This document shows, piece after piece, positions 28,591 to 38,497 of a DNA stretch of 64,000 nucleotides (the first letter of the stretch is position 1; every line of letters begins with the position of its first letter). The notes below the pieces were generated by a model. The model did not search any database. It was not told the DNA's origin and was given only the letters and a program-made list of their open reading frames with translations. The translations under genes were made by a program, and so were the position numbers. The stretch is from Nitrospira sp. (GTDB lineage: Bacteria; Nitrospirota; Nitrospiria; Nitrospirales; Nitrospiraceae), in contig JAHBWU010000003.1 of NCBI GenBank assembly GCA_019636835.1, positions 40,630 to 104,629 of the forward strand, written 5' to 3'.

Positions 28591-29103
28591 ATGAAGGAAA
28601 CAGTAAGCATCATGAGCAAGTCCCGTTCAAACGAAAACGGTTTCACTCTCATTGAAATCGCCATCGTAGGAGCCATTCTGAGCATCGCAGCTGCACTGTC
28701 TGTCCCAAATTTTCTTCAGATGTACGCAAAACATGAGCTATATCAAGCAACAACTAGTCTCTATAACCGCTTGATCCTCGCTCGTTCCTCAGCGATCAGT
28801 CGCAATATCATGATCGCGGCTACACCAGCCAGTGCCCCCATGGGACATGACACAGTGACATTTACCGCTCCTCTGGGCACCGAAACCCTTCCTCAAAACG
28901 TACGATTCATAACGCCTCTTCCCGTGAATCCGCTCGGCTTCACCCCTCGAGGTTTAAGTACGACACCACTCGCCACACAAACGGTTCAGCTGCAGAGCAC
29001 GCGAGACCCGAATCTGACTTATACGATTTCATTGATGCCTTCTGGAAAAGTGACATGGTGCCGACAAGCCATCAATCCATGCGTCATTAATGAGAGGTCA
29101 TGA
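28591..29103 (+). CDS. Minor pilin, FimT/GspH type (set B)
   Basis: The leader ends SNENG and is followed by FTLIEIAIVGAILSIAAALSVPNF, the canonical prepilin motif with Phe1 and Glu5. The body has the GspH/FimT helix LYNRLILARSSAIS and ends in a cysteine-containing strand. ATG 28591 (170 residues) has an AGGA upstream; ATG 28612 would give a more typical 10-residue leader but lacks a ribosome site, so either is possible. It opens the second minor-pilin set. The 28306-28590 gap before it holds only small implausible frames. Confidence 0.8.
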   Translation: MKETVSIMSKSRSNENGFTLIEIAIVGAILSIAAALSVPNFLQMYAKHELYQATTSLYNRLILARSSAISRNIMIAATPASAPMGHDTVTFTAPLGTETLPQNVRFITPLPVNPLGFTPRGLSTTPLATQTVQLQSTRDPNLTYTISLMPSGKVTWCRQAINPCVINERS

Positions 29104-29124
29104 AATAGGAAGGGCAGGCGACCT

Positions 29125-29649
29125 ATGAAGGTACGCAATGAAAAAGGGTTCACATTGGCAGAAGTGATGATCTCTGCCGCCATACTCGGGGTTGGGGTAA
29201 TGGGCATGGCAGCTATGCAAGGTGTGTCCTTTACGAAGAACGTCGATGCCAACGACTTGTCCATCGTCACAAATGTTGCAGCCGACATGATGGAAAGAAT
29301 CCAAAGCAATCGGCGCTTTGCTTGGGCTTACAACAACTTGAACACCACTGGGCCTGGGAACTGTTTGGCGGGCGGGATTCCCGCTGCACCACCATCCATG
29401 CCGTTTTTTTCGGTCATGCCGTCGACGGCAGCGACAAGAGCAATCCAAGGGGATTGTACTCAGTGGCGAACCCTGGTTTTGGCCACGAATCTACTGAATG
29501 TACAAGGCACGGTCCAAGTTGCTCCTGTGATCCCACTAAGAGCTGATTCAAGCGCCGTGCAGGTCACAGTACGACTTCAATGGAATGAGCGTGCTGCGGC
29601 ACAACGGACAAGAGCGGTGGCGTTCCAAACGCTGATTGAGCCTGAGTAG
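29125..29649 (+). CDS. Minor pilin, PilV type (set B)
   Basis: The leader MKVRNEKG is followed by FTLAEVMISAAILGVGVMGMAAMQG, with Phe1 and Glu5. The 174-residue protein has the PilV-like ADMMERIQSNRRFAW stretch after the helix. The rest is a beta-rich C-terminal part with two cysteines (GNCL and GDCTQW) that could form a disulfide. It is the counterpart of the set A gene at 23329 in order and type. Confidence 0.8.
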   Translation: MKVRNEKGFTLAEVMISAAILGVGVMGMAAMQGVSFTKNVDANDLSIVTNVAADMMERIQSNRRFAWAYNNLNTTGPGNCLAGGIPAAPPSMPFFSVMPSTAATRAIQGDCTQWRTLVLATNLLNVQGTVQVAPVIPLRADSSAVQVTVRLQWNERAAAQRTRAVAFQTLIEPE

Positions 29650-29655
29650 GGATCG

Positions 29656-30921
29656 ATGGGTACAGCGAAGGGATACGTAGGGGGGCGCCTGATGAGACCA
29701 GCGCTGGATTCACGGGACCAGAACCAAAGAGGCTTTACCCTGACCGAAATTATGGTTGCGACGATGATGACGACAGCTATTGTCGCGGCTGGGTTTAGCG
29801 CGCTTGTCGTAAGTCAAAAGACCACACGTATTACTGGACAGGTCGGTAATACGCAGGCTACGGCGCGGAACGCCCTAGACATGATCACGGCTGATCTCAA
29901 GTTGGCCGGCTTTGGGATGCGTGGTCTTGCAACGTCGGTTGGGGGATGTCACATCAACGGAACGCCTTCATCGGTAGTTCCTGGTGACAACAATCCGCTT
30001 GGTGCGGATACCGGGCCGGATACCATCTCAATGGTTGTTCCCATGACTAATTCCATCGCTGCCGTAGGCCCATTGTGGCAGGTCTTTGTCCCGGTAGCAC
30101 CGGGGACTATAGGAGGACTTCAAACGCCGATCGCAAATATTCCCATGCCGGCTAATGCGACCACAGCGATGGGGAATGCCATTCCCGGTGGTGGGGCAGC
30201 GTTACTGGGCATGTCTGTTTCAATCGGAGGAGTGGCGGGGTCGACAATTCAGGCAGTCGGTCCTGGTAGTCTGACCCTGAATCCAGCGATTCCTGCACCC
30301 ACGGCCTTTGGGACCGGGACACAGGTCTATTTGCTGCAATGCATCACGTATCAAGTGATCCCTCCGCCTGACAATCTCAATCTCTGCCAGGGCAATGCGC
30401 CCTGTCTGGTCCGCGGCGCTGTCCCGGCCGTCCTGGTAGGTCTTGGTGGGCCGCCTAACTGTAATCAGGTCAATTCAGGATGCATCCCTATCATGGATGG
30501 GGTCGAAGACCTCCAACTGTCCTATGCCTGTGATGGCTGTGATCCTCGCGTCAATAACGGCAGGCCTGATTTGCAGCCGGACGATCTCAATCTATCGAAC
30601 CAGTTCGACCAGGCTGACTTCATTACAGATCGTAATTGGTTCGGTACCGCTGCGCCGTACGGCACCTTTATGACGCCGAGGACAATTCGATTGGTGCAGG
30701 TCAATATCGTTGCGCGTCAGACCAGAGCAGATCAGGGCATGGGTGAAGGACAATCGACTCCTGTACATACGACGACCTTCCCTGTCATCAGCGATCACAA
30801 CCATGCGAATGGGCTCTTTGCGCTGGGAGACAATGCGTCGCCCGCACAACAATCGGCCTACTTTCAATTTCGTCGGAGGATCTTGACTCGGACCGTCGAA
30901 CTTCGGAACCAGAGGCTCTAA
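29656..30921 (+). CDS. Minor pilin, PilW type (set B)
   Basis: After a 26-residue leader ending NQRG comes FTLTEIMVATMMTTAIVAAGFSAL, a PilW-type prepilin helix, then ARNALDMITADLKLAGFGMRG, the characteristic PilW continuation. At 421 residues it is larger than usual PilW (about 250-350), mainly through a Gly/Pro-rich insert (about 100-230). An in-frame ATG at 29692, preceded by a G-rich site, would shorten the leader by 12 residues. CDGCDPRVNNGRPD near residue 290 is a possible calcium or metal loop. Confidence 0.8.
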   Translation: MGTAKGYVGGRLMRPALDSRDQNQRGFTLTEIMVATMMTTAIVAAGFSALVVSQKTTRITGQVGNTQATARNALDMITADLKLAGFGMRGLATSVGGCHINGTPSSVVPGDNNPLGADTGPDTISMVVPMTNSIAAVGPLWQVFVPVAPGTIGGLQTPIANIPMPANATTAMGNAIPGGGAALLGMSVSIGGVAGSTIQAVGPGSLTLNPAIPAPTAFGTGTQVYLLQCITYQVIPPPDNLNLCQGNAPCLVRGAVPAVLVGLGGPPNCNQVNSGCIPIMDGVEDLQLSYACDGCDPRVNNGRPDLQPDDLNLSNQFDQADFITDRNWFGTAAPYGTFMTPRTIRLVQVNIVARQTRADQGMGEGQSTPVHTTTFPVISDHNHANGLFALGDNASPAQQSAYFQFRRRILTRTVELRNQRL

Positions 30922-30923
30922 CC

Positions 30924-31541
30924 ATGTTGATTACGCGGGTGACTCCAACCATAGGCAGGTTGTACGGTGATGAGAGCGGCACGTCGTTCATGACTGTAAT
31001 GCTGCTGATGTTGATCATCGGTGCTCTAGGCGTTGCAGCGTTAACTATGACCGGCATGGAAAACTCCATGGCGGGAGCAGTCCGCATGGTAGAGGAAGGG
31101 ACTGACGCGGCTGAGGCATGTGTGGGGTCGGCAGTTCGTGCAATTCGATTGACGATCGAAGATCCTCAGATGACCGGCCCGGCGGCGGCTCTCATTGCAC
31201 CTCAGGGACCGGTTCCGGCTGGGAATCAGGGGGTGTTCACCCAGGAGATCAACGGTACGCTGCGGAACTACTCCGACATTGCCGTTGGAACGGGAAAAGC
31301 ACCCAATCTAACCATGAACGTGAATGGGTACACGGTTGATGGGGACATTGACTTTCTCTATTCCAAGCGACGAACCGGCAGTGATTTCGCTGATCCAGAC
31401 AAACCAACCTTCGATCAGTTCTATCGAGTGGACTGTGTGGCGGCGAATGCAGCGACGGGTGCTACCAGCCGAGTAATTGTGACCTTTGATTGTCTCAATA
31501 CCACAGGTGAAGGCTGTGTGAAACGAGCGAACAACGGTTAA
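30924..31541 (+). CDS. PilX-like pilus assembly protein (set B)
   Basis: The N-terminal DESGTSFMTVMLLMLIIGALGVAALTMTGMENSMAG is the PilX-type helix, again without Glu5; the family phrase 'MEN...AG' near residue 45 supports PilX. The 205-residue length is normal for PilX. It follows the PilW-type gene after 2 nt. In the Pseudomonas/Neisseria scheme PilV, PilW, PilX and PilY1 form the priming and tip complex, and the gene order here (FimT, V, W, X, then Y1) matches. Confidence 0.75.
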   Translation: MLITRVTPTIGRLYGDESGTSFMTVMLLMLIIGALGVAALTMTGMENSMAGAVRMVEEGTDAAEACVGSAVRAIRLTIEDPQMTGPAAALIAPQGPVPAGNQGVFTQEINGTLRNYSDIAVGTGKAPNLTMNVNGYTVDGDIDFLYSKRRTGSDFADPDKPTFDQFYRVDCVAANAATGATSRVIVTFDCLNTTGEGCVKRANNG

Positions 31542-31571
31542 GAAAAGATGGGTGGGAGGGTGTGCAACACT

Positions 31572-31922
31572 ATGAAATCAAAAGGTCAGAGTAGTCACTC
31601 AGCGCTCATTTTGCTGAAGCTGATAATCTTTTGTTCGATCATTGTTTTCGCCGGCACGGGAGCACTTCAAGAAAGTCGTGCCGATGAGCCGCTTCCTGCC
31701 GCTATGGCCAGTTATCCCAAAGGAACAATCACCTCAGTTTATGAGACGACGTTTCAAATTGACGGGCGAACATTCAGCCTCGCACCGGAAGCTGTGCTCG
31801 TCGACCGTCATGGCGATCCTTTGGCGCCCACCACCATTCGAGTGGATATCGATGTGACATACCGTATTCAAAAAGGGACCACTGACAAGGTCGACTGGAT
31901 GTTGCTGATCTTACCCGAATAA
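31572..31922 (+). CDS. Secreted protein of unknown function between pilX- and pilY1-type genes
   Basis: The 116-residue protein has a hydrophobic N-terminal segment (LLKLIIFCSIIVFAGTGAL) with a likely signal-peptidase site near SRADEP. A small beta domain follows (KGTITSVYETTFQIDGRTFSL and TYRIQKGTTDKVDWMLLI). I do not recognise the family by name. Its position between PilX and PilY1 suggests a periplasmic helper of the pilus tip complex. ATG 31572 follows GGGAGGG at some distance; the frame is open to 31548. Confidence 0.6.
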   Translation: MKSKGQSSHSALILLKLIIFCSIIVFAGTGALQESRADEPLPAAMASYPKGTITSVYETTFQIDGRTFSLAPEAVLVDRHGDPLAPTTIRVDIDVTYRIQKGTTDKVDWMLLILPE

Positions 31923-31978
31923 GAGGGCGTTCGATGCAAAACAGCACGCCACAGGGGAAAGTATAAATGGAGGGTGCC

Positions 31979-34900
31979 ATGAAACGCGGGGATGTTACAC
32001 TTCGGGGAACCATCATGCTTGCGTTGGTGGGCAGTCTTACAGGGGCTGGAGTGGCTCAGGCTCAGACGATGGATCAGTACTACGCCGTTCCTCCTTTTGT
32101 GAGTGACCAAGTCGCGCCCAACATCATTTTGGTGCTGGACAACTCCGGCAGCATGAGTGGCCTCGGGTGTGATCGTAACGATGATGGAGATTGCCGAGAT
32201 GCCGCCGATCTTGCATTCACGAATACAACAAGCTGGTCTGGGTACTTCAATAGCCTGCAATGCTACACCTACGACTCCGGTGCTGATGCACGCTTTGAAC
32301 CTGCGACAGTCAAAGCGGCGCTGGCAACAGCATGTGGTAACACGGAATGGGATGGCAATTTCTTGAATTGGGCGACGTTTCGGCGGTTCGATGCGCTGAA
32401 AAAAGCCATGATTGGGGGAGATTGTTTCATCGCTCGTGCTGCCGATGGAACCTGCCCCACGAACGGCACTCCCGCACTGAAGACGGTTAGAGCCCAGGCT
32501 TCTGGTGTGAACACAGAGCTGGCCGAAGTGAACTATGGCGGTGGTGCGGGGGCCAATACCTATGCAGGAAGAATTCCGACAGCGGATACGAGTGGTACAC
32601 CAGGAACTCTCTATATAAGTACAGACGCCGCCTATTTTTGTGTTGATAATGACAGCACATTCAATTCCAACTGCGGGGATAGTTACAGTCAAAGAAAATA
32701 TTGGCTGAAAATCGGCTATAGCACCGAGCCCACCGGCGTTATTCAACAGATCGGAGCCTCGGCACGATTCGGCCTGTTTGAATTCAAACCGACTGGAGAC
32801 GGTGCCCGCATGTTGGTCGGTGTCGGGTCCCGCCAATCAATCGACTTTTCCGGATCAGGCGTGGAAACGTTTAATACGAATACAGCTGCCATGATTGACG
32901 CAGTTCAGGAATCGTTCCCCTCGACCTGGACACCTTTGTCAGAATCGCTCTATGAAACGACTCGCTACATTGCGCAAATCAATTCGACATATCTCACCAC
33001 ATCATATGTGTATCCCATTGCTTATTCGGGAGGAAACTCCAACGGTGTAGCGTTTCAGGGAACAGGGGTAGGTTCAATCGGGGCTTCAGAAGTCTCGGTC
33101 CTGACCGGCACAGAAGTATGCCCAGCCGGCTACATTTCGAATGGATGCGGTCGGGACCCGTATTTTTTCGGCAGCAACCACACGCCGGCCTGGGCGACCA
33201 CTTCTACACAAGTCGCATGTTGTAAAACTTTCGTGATCCTGGTCACGGATGGAGCGCCAACGCAGGATACCAATATCCCTGCTGGATTGCGGGACTATGC
33301 TCACGGACAACACGGTCTCCATTGTGCGGGAGGGAATGCGACGATTCATGCGCCGAACGGGACTTGCAATACCAACAATTCAACTCCACCGGCAACCCTG
33401 CTTGGCGAGCATAAAACAGACTATGCTGACAATGGAAACCACTACTTAGATGATGTGGCATTCTGGGCCCATACGAACGACCTTCGGCCTTGTAATGGGT
33501 CAGCCGACGGCCTCATTTCCGTCTTGAACGTGCCTGGCCACTGTCTGCCAGGCTTGCAGAATATCACGGTCTATACATTTTTTGCCTTCGGCAACATTTC
33601 AGGCCGAGAGATTCTCATGCACACGGCAAAACTCGGAGGTTTCGAGGACACCAACGGTAATAACCTTCCTGACCAAGTGTCTGAATGGGATAAGGTCATT
33701 AATGCAACCGGCGCGCCGGGAACAGATGGTATTCCGGACAACTATTTTGAGTCATCCAATGTCGATGATTTGCAGGACCGACTGATGGCGACCATTACCT
33801 CGATTCTGAGGAAAAGTGCGTCAGGTACCTCCATTTCGGTGCTTGCGACTTCCGCCACCGGGGAAGGATCGATCTATCAGGCCTATTTTTACACGAGCGA
33901 CGTTGGTCAGGGTGGTGCGAACGTCAAGTGGACTGGGTATGCACACGCGCTCTTTGTGGATGGTTTTGGTAACTTCCGAGAGGATACAAACCAAGACGGA
34001 GTGCTGACCTATGATACTGATCTGATCGTCACGACACGCTACGACAATAACCCCGCAAGTCCGACGTACCAGAAAGTTCTCGTCGACAAGTTCGCCGATG
34101 CGAGTCCGGCTGACGGAGTGGCCGACAGTGCGACACCCACGGTCAGCGGTGATCTCAAGTCGATCACACCCATCTGGGAAGCGGGCAAGGAGCTTGCGAA
34201 CGCGACTTCAGCCTCGCGTAAGGTGCTTACCTGGATCGATGTCGATAACGACGGGATCGTTGATTCCACGGAACAGATCGAATTCAGTACGGCTAATTGT
34301 CTCCTGCTTCGGGACTATTTGCGGTATGCATTAGACACCTGCGTTGGCAGCACCAACGCGACGAATTTGATCAATTTCATTCGCGGTGATGAGATACCTG
34401 GATTGCGGACTAGGATGCTTGAGGTCCCGGTCGGAAGCGGAAACTTCAAAGTTTGGAAGCTTGGTGATCCGATTCACTCGACTCCGACGGTCGTGAGTGC
34501 CCCCAAGGCACGCTACGATTTGGCCTTTGGGGATCCCACTTACACGGCCTTTTACACCAAATATCGAACCAGACGTCAGGTGGTCTATGTTGGCGCGAAT
34601 GACGGGATGCTCCACGCATTCAACGGAGGCTACTATCACAAGGGTGATGATCCCACGACAGCGGCCGTTACGGAACATGGGTGGTACACGAAGAATCCAA
34701 CAGACAATTCCAGCGGCCTTAGTCTTGGATCAGAGCTCTGGGCCTACATTCCCCAAGAATTATTGCCTCAACTCCAATGGCTAGCTCGGACTGATTACAC
34801 GCATGTGTACTACGTCGATCTCAAACCGACGATCACTGAAGCCAGGGTCTTTACGCCGGATGCCGATCACCCGGGTGGTTGGGGAACCGTGTTGATCGGA

Positions 34901-36313
34901 GGATTCCGGATGGGTGGCAGTTGTGGGAACTGTGCGGCAGGTTCTGGGGCGCCGCCGATGACGGTCACGATCGGGGGAGTACCTCGCACATTCTACAGTG
35001 CGTACTTCGCTTTGGATGTGACAAATCCAGAAGTCGACCCGAAGGTGCTCTGGGTATTTACCGACAGTGGACTTGGGCTGACCACGAGTTATCCAGCTGT
35101 CGCTCGCATGAACCCAAAGACCGATAGCCCCATCGATCCAACCAATGAAAAATGGTATGTGCTGTTCGGGTCTGGACCGAACGGGTACCAGGCGGATCTC
35201 ACTGCCGCCTCGGCCCAAACCGCAAAGCTTTATACTGTAGACCTGAAGTATGGGCCTAAGGCAGCCGCAGGCGGGAGTTTGACGACCATGCCGATCGGCA
35301 CCTGGCAATCGTTCATGGGGCATATAGTCGCAGTAGATAAAGATTCCGATTGGAGAACAGACGTGGCGTATATGATGCGGACCGCCCACGACGGCGCTCT
35401 CCCATGGCGAGGCAAGCTCTATCGACTCACCATGGGATGTAGCTCTGCGCCTTGCAGTCCGACAACGTGGGGTATTGCCAACGGGGCCGACCGAACTCCG
35501 ACGGAAGTGATCGACACGTTCTACGATACAACTCTTGGGACGACCGTGGAGGTTGGGCCTTCAGCGTCGGCTCCTGCCGTGACCTTGGACGATACCGACA
35601 AGATGTGGGTATTTTTTGGAACGGGTCGATATTTCAGCAACGCGGACAAGGTAGATAACAGCCTTCAGCGCCTTTTTGGAATCAAGGATTCTGTACTGAG
35701 CGCTACCTGTACCGAAACTTCCACAGTGAGTTGTCACAGTGACGATCTTGTGGATGTCACCAACGCGGTAATCTGTATCGTCTGTAGTGGTAGCACCAAT
35801 CAAGTCACAGATCCGACAAATCCTGGTGTCACTACCTTTAACGGAACCGGAACGACGTCGATGATGGGCTTGGTTGCCTCGAAAGATGGCTGGCGTGTTA
35901 CTTTGCCTGGGCCGATCAGCATCATAAATCCAACGACCTTCGTGACAACGAACTATTCAGCCGAACGTTCCGTGGTCAGTCCAACCTTGGTGGCGGGAAC
36001 GATTTTCTTCCCAACCTTTGCCCCGACGAACGACTTTTGTGCATCGGATGGATCGAGTTATCTGTACGCACTTTTCTACAGGACCGGAACTGCGTCGACA
36101 GCCCCTGTCATTGGTACGGCGACTTCCGGCAGCAATACCAATGTGAATGCCAAGACGTCCTTAGGTGTTGGTCTTGCGTCAAGCGGAACGGTCCATTGTG
36201 GGCAAGGTTGCAGCTATAACATCCAAATGTCTACCGGTGCGTTCACACAAGGGGAGGCAAGTCTCGAAGGCAATTATAGTCGCTACGTCAACTGGGTGCA
36301 TCAGCGGGATTAG
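31979..36313 (+). CDS. pilY1: PilY1-like pilus tip adhesin
   Basis: This very large (about 1444 residues) exported protein begins with a signal peptide (LRGTIMLALVGSLTGAGVAQA). A von Willebrand A-like region has a MIDAS-type DNSGSMSG near residue 52, an insert with many cysteines, and ILVTDGAPTQDTN. A C-terminal PilC/PilY1 beta-propeller follows (from about 820: VVYVGANDGMLHAFNGGYY, WAYIPQELLPQLQWL). Calcium-loop-like segments are visible: DRNDDGDCRD, DTNGNNLPDQ, DTNQDGVLTYD and DVDNDGIVDSTEQ. PilY1 sits at the pilus tip and mediates adhesion and surface sensing. ATG 31979 has GGAGGG directly upstream; ATG 31967 is also in frame. Confidence 0.9.
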   Translation: MKRGDVTLRGTIMLALVGSLTGAGVAQAQTMDQYYAVPPFVSDQVAPNIILVLDNSGSMSGLGCDRNDDGDCRDAADLAFTNTTSWSGYFNSLQCYTYDSGADARFEPATVKAALATACGNTEWDGNFLNWATFRRFDALKKAMIGGDCFIARAADGTCPTNGTPALKTVRAQASGVNTELAEVNYGGGAGANTYAGRIPTADTSGTPGTLYISTDAAYFCVDNDSTFNSNCGDSYSQRKYWLKIGYSTEPTGVIQQIGASARFGLFEFKPTGDGARMLVGVGSRQSIDFSGSGVETFNTNTAAMIDAVQESFPSTWTPLSESLYETTRYIAQINSTYLTTSYVYPIAYSGGNSNGVAFQGTGVGSIGASEVSVLTGTEVCPAGYISNGCGRDPYFFGSNHTPAWATTSTQVACCKTFVILVTDGAPTQDTNIPAGLRDYAHGQHGLHCAGGNATIHAPNGTCNTNNSTPPATLLGEHKTDYADNGNHYLDDVAFWAHTNDLRPCNGSADGLISVLNVPGHCLPGLQNITVYTFFAFGNISGREILMHTAKLGGFEDTNGNNLPDQVSEWDKVINATGAPGTDGIPDNYFESSNVDDLQDRLMATITSILRKSASGTSISVLATSATGEGSIYQAYFYTSDVGQGGANVKWTGYAHALFVDGFGNFREDTNQDGVLTYDTDLIVTTRYDNNPASPTYQKVLVDKFADASPADGVADSATPTVSGDLKSITPIWEAGKELANATSASRKVLTWIDVDNDGIVDSTEQIEFSTANCLLLRDYLRYALDTCVGSTNATNLINFIRGDEIPGLRTRMLEVPVGSGNFKVWKLGDPIHSTPTVVSAPKARYDLAFGDPTYTAFYTKYRTRRQVVYVGANDGMLHAFNGGYYHKGDDPTTAAVTEHGWYTKNPTDNSSGLSLGSELWAYIPQELLPQLQWLARTDYTHVYYVDLKPTITEARVFTPDADHPGGWGTVLIGGFRMGGSCGNCAAGSGAPPMTVTIGGVPRTFYSAYFALDVTNPEVDPKVLWVFTDSGLGLTTSYPAVARMNPKTDSPIDPTNEKWYVLFGSGPNGYQADLTAASAQTAKLYTVDLKYGPKAAAGGSLTTMPIGTWQSFMGHIVAVDKDSDWRTDVAYMMRTAHDGALPWRGKLYRLTMGCSSAPCSPTTWGIANGADRTPTEVIDTFYDTTLGTTVEVGPSASAPAVTLDDTDKMWVFFGTGRYFSNADKVDNSLQRLFGIKDSVLSATCTETSTVSCHSDDLVDVTNAVICIVCSGSTNQVTDPTNPGVTTFNGTGTTSMMGLVASKDGWRVTLPGPISIINPTTFVTTNYSAERSVVSPTLVAGTIFFPTFAPTNDFCASDGSSYLYALFYRTGTASTAPVIGTATSGSNTNVNAKTSLGVGLASSGTVHCGQGCSYNIQMSTGAFTQGEASLEGNYSRYVNWVHQRD

Positions 36314-36356
36314 GTCTCCAGTTTGACCGTACGCTTAGGGAGCATCGTGTGAGTCA

Positions 36357-37334
36357 ATGGAGCCTGTTGAGCGCAGTAACCGAAACCTTCTAGCGATTGG
36401 ACATCTATTAACGTGGGCTGCTTTTATCACGGCCTGCACCAGCGGCGATACAACTGAAACCGCTGCTCCGATCACTAGATCAGGAGATAATCGGCCACCG
36501 ATGGTGACCGCAGCTGTAATCCTCGATACTCCCCTTTCCCGGGCAGCTCCTGTTGCGGTCCAGATACAGTCAGAAGATCCTGAGCAAGAAGCGGTTTCCT
36601 TTCAGTATCAATGGTACGTGGACAACGTCCCTCTAGAAGGTCAAACCAAGGCTACGTTGCCGGCTGAACTATTACGACGTGGTCAGTCAGTGTTTGTGGA
36701 AATTATCCCCTCAGACGGTACTAATAAAGGTCAGCCATATCGAACAAAGAGCACAGCGGTTGGAAACACCTCACCAAAGGTCGCGACTGTTTCATTGACG
36801 CCTCAGATAGCTCGAACCGGAGATAAACTTGAAGCCCAGGTTGAGGCAAGCGATCCTGACCATGATCGGGTTGATTTGAACTTCAAATGGTATCGTAATG
36901 AAACTGTGATTAAGGAAGGAGAAGAATCCTTTCTCGATACGACTGGATTTGTGTCTCGTGATAAAATTACGGTTGAGGTGACAGCACATGATCCTGCAGT
37001 TACAGGGAATTCTTTGAAATCGGAACCGCTTGTTTTAGGGAATAGTGCTCCGAAGATCGTCTCCACTCCTCCTATCTCAGACTCCCAAGGCCGTTTCGAC
37101 TATACTGTGAAGGCTATGGATCTGGATGGCGACCAGGTGACTTATCATCTGGAAGCCGCTCCCACCGGAATGAGCATCAGCGAAACATCCGGTCATATCC
37201 TATGGCAGATTCCGTCCGATCAAGACGGGATTTCCCATGTCAAAGTAGTGGCCAAAGACGGGTATGGTGGTATGGCCACACAGGAATTCGATTTGACTTT
37301 GACCAGAACAGATTCCAAGCCTACAGGAAGCTGA
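36357..37334 (+). CDS. Lipoprotein with Ig-like/cadherin-type repeats
   Basis: The N-terminal LLTWAAFITAC is a lipobox-type signal (Ile-Thr-Ala-Cys), so the 325-residue protein is probably a membrane-anchored lipoprotein. Three beta-sandwich repeats of about 90 residues follow, with the recurring pattern of DPEQEAVSFQYQWYVDN, DPDHDRVDLNFKWYRN and DLDGDQVTYHLEAAPTGMSI; the acidic D.D.D. turns fit calcium-binding Ig/cadherin-like folds. It stands 43 nt after pilY1 and may help anchor or present the pilus tip complex; this is inference. Confidence 0.65.
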   Translation: MEPVERSNRNLLAIGHLLTWAAFITACTSGDTTETAAPITRSGDNRPPMVTAAVILDTPLSRAAPVAVQIQSEDPEQEAVSFQYQWYVDNVPLEGQTKATLPAELLRRGQSVFVEIIPSDGTNKGQPYRTKSTAVGNTSPKVATVSLTPQIARTGDKLEAQVEASDPDHDRVDLNFKWYRNETVIKEGEESFLDTTGFVSRDKITVEVTAHDPAVTGNSLKSEPLVLGNSAPKIVSTPPISDSQGRFDYTVKAMDLDGDQVTYHLEAAPTGMSISETSGHILWQIPSDQDGISHVKVVAKDGYGGMATQEFDLTLTRTDSKPTGS

Positions 37335-37367
37335 ATCTCTCCGAATGTTGCATCCGCTTGTCTCAGC

Positions 37368-37397
37368 TTGTCTCAGCTTTTCTTAGTCTGTTACAAT
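37368..37397 (+). promoter_or_regulatory. Probable promoter for phoH-ybeY-ftsY
   Basis: TTGTCT (37368-37373), 18 nt, TACAAT (37392-37397), about 33 nt before the GTG start of phoH. TTGTCTCAGC is tandemly repeated just upstream (from about 37358), an oddity of the region. Confidence 0.45.
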
Positions 37398-37429
37398 CCT
37401 AGAACGTAGGAGGAGATCACCCCAAACTC

Positions 37430-38497
37430 GTGCGCAAACTCAAACTACGAGAAGGCACCAATACCGCCGTACTCTTCGGCCACCATGACCGACACCTCAA
37501 GTTGATCGAAGACGAGCTGGGTGTTCGGCTCTCTGCCCGTGGTGAAGAACTCACGCTGGACGGTCTTCCCGAGGCTGTTCGTCAAGCAGAACGAATCCTC
37601 ATCGAACTCGCGTCCCTGACTAACCAAGGAATATCACTCCAAGCTGAAGATGTAACCCATGCGCTCAGCGCGTTGCGCAGAACTCCCGAGGCTTCGCTCA
37701 AGGACGTGCTCGGCGAGTCGGCAATGATCGTCACGAAAAAACGGTTCGTCGGCCCCAAGTCGCCTACGCAGAAGACTTATATCGAAGCGATCGAGCAGCA
37801 CGACATTGTAATCGCCATCGGACCGGCTGGAACGGGGAAAACCTATTTAGCCATGGCCATGGCTGTCAGTGCGTTGACGAATAAGGAGGTAAGCCGGATC
37901 ATTCTCGCTAGGCCGGCGGTTGAGGCAGGCGAGAAACTCGGTTTCCTGCCCGGCGATATATACGAGAAAGTGAATCCTTATCTGCGGCCGCTGTACGATG
38001 CATTGTTTGACATGATGGATATGGAACGAGTGAATCGCTTGATCGAGCGGGGAGATATTGAAATTGCCCCCCTGGCATTCATGCGCGGGAGAACACTCAA
38101 CGATTCCTTTGTCATTTTAGATGAAGCACAAAACGCCACGGCAGAGCAGATGAAAATGTTTCTCACACGGCTGGGGTTCCATTCAAAAGTTGTCGTGACA
38201 GGCGACATCACGCAGGTCGATTTACCGAGCGATCGAGTGTCCGGTCTCATTCAAGTGAAAGAAATTCTCCGAGACATTGAGGGGATTGGGTTCGTGTACT
38301 TCGACGAAAAGGATGTGGTTCGACATCGATTGGTTCAAGACATTATCAAGGCTTATGATCGTCATCAACCGGTAAACAACGGTGATTCTCGGCATGCTCA
38401 AGGGCGGATCGCGTCTCACAAGCGCTCATCACCTAATCCCCGCAAGTCACCCGTGGCCCGCTCCTCGCCGCGCGATCTATCCAGCAGTTCTCATTGA
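37430..38497 (+). CDS. phoH: PhoH family ATPase
   Basis: This cytoplasmic P-loop protein of the PhoH/YbeZ type has an N-terminal KH-like RNA-binding segment (FGHHDRHLKLIEDELGVRLSARGEEL). The ATPase core has Walker A GPAGTGKTYLAMAMA (about 136-150) and Walker B DSFVILDEAQNAT (about 222-234). YbeZ works with YbeY, encoded next with overlapping codons, in 16S rRNA maturation and ribosome quality control. GTG 37430 is preceded by AGGAGGAG at a somewhat long distance (about 14 nt). The C-terminal tail (about 325-355) is basic and unconserved. Confidence 0.93.
   Translation: MRKLKLREGTNTAVLFGHHDRHLKLIEDELGVRLSARGEELTLDGLPEAVRQAERILIELASLTNQGISLQAEDVTHALSALRRTPEASLKDVLGESAMIVTKKRFVGPKSPTQKTYIEAIEQHDIVIAIGPAGTGKTYLAMAMAVSALTNKEVSRIILARPAVEAGEKLGFLPGDIYEKVNPYLRPLYDALFDMMDMERVNRLIERGDIEIAPLAFMRGRTLNDSFVILDEAQNATAEQMKMFLTRLGFHSKVVVTGDITQVDLPSDRVSGLIQVKEILRDIEGIGFVYFDEKDVVRHRLVQDIIKAYDRHQPVNNGDSRHAQGRIASHKRSSPNPRKSPVARSSPRDLSSSSH

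Noticed and set aside
28343..28594. 83-codon frame between the PilZ gene and pilin set B
   Set aside because: No ribosome site, no domain, and a composition unlike its neighbours; the region is more likely the leader of set B.
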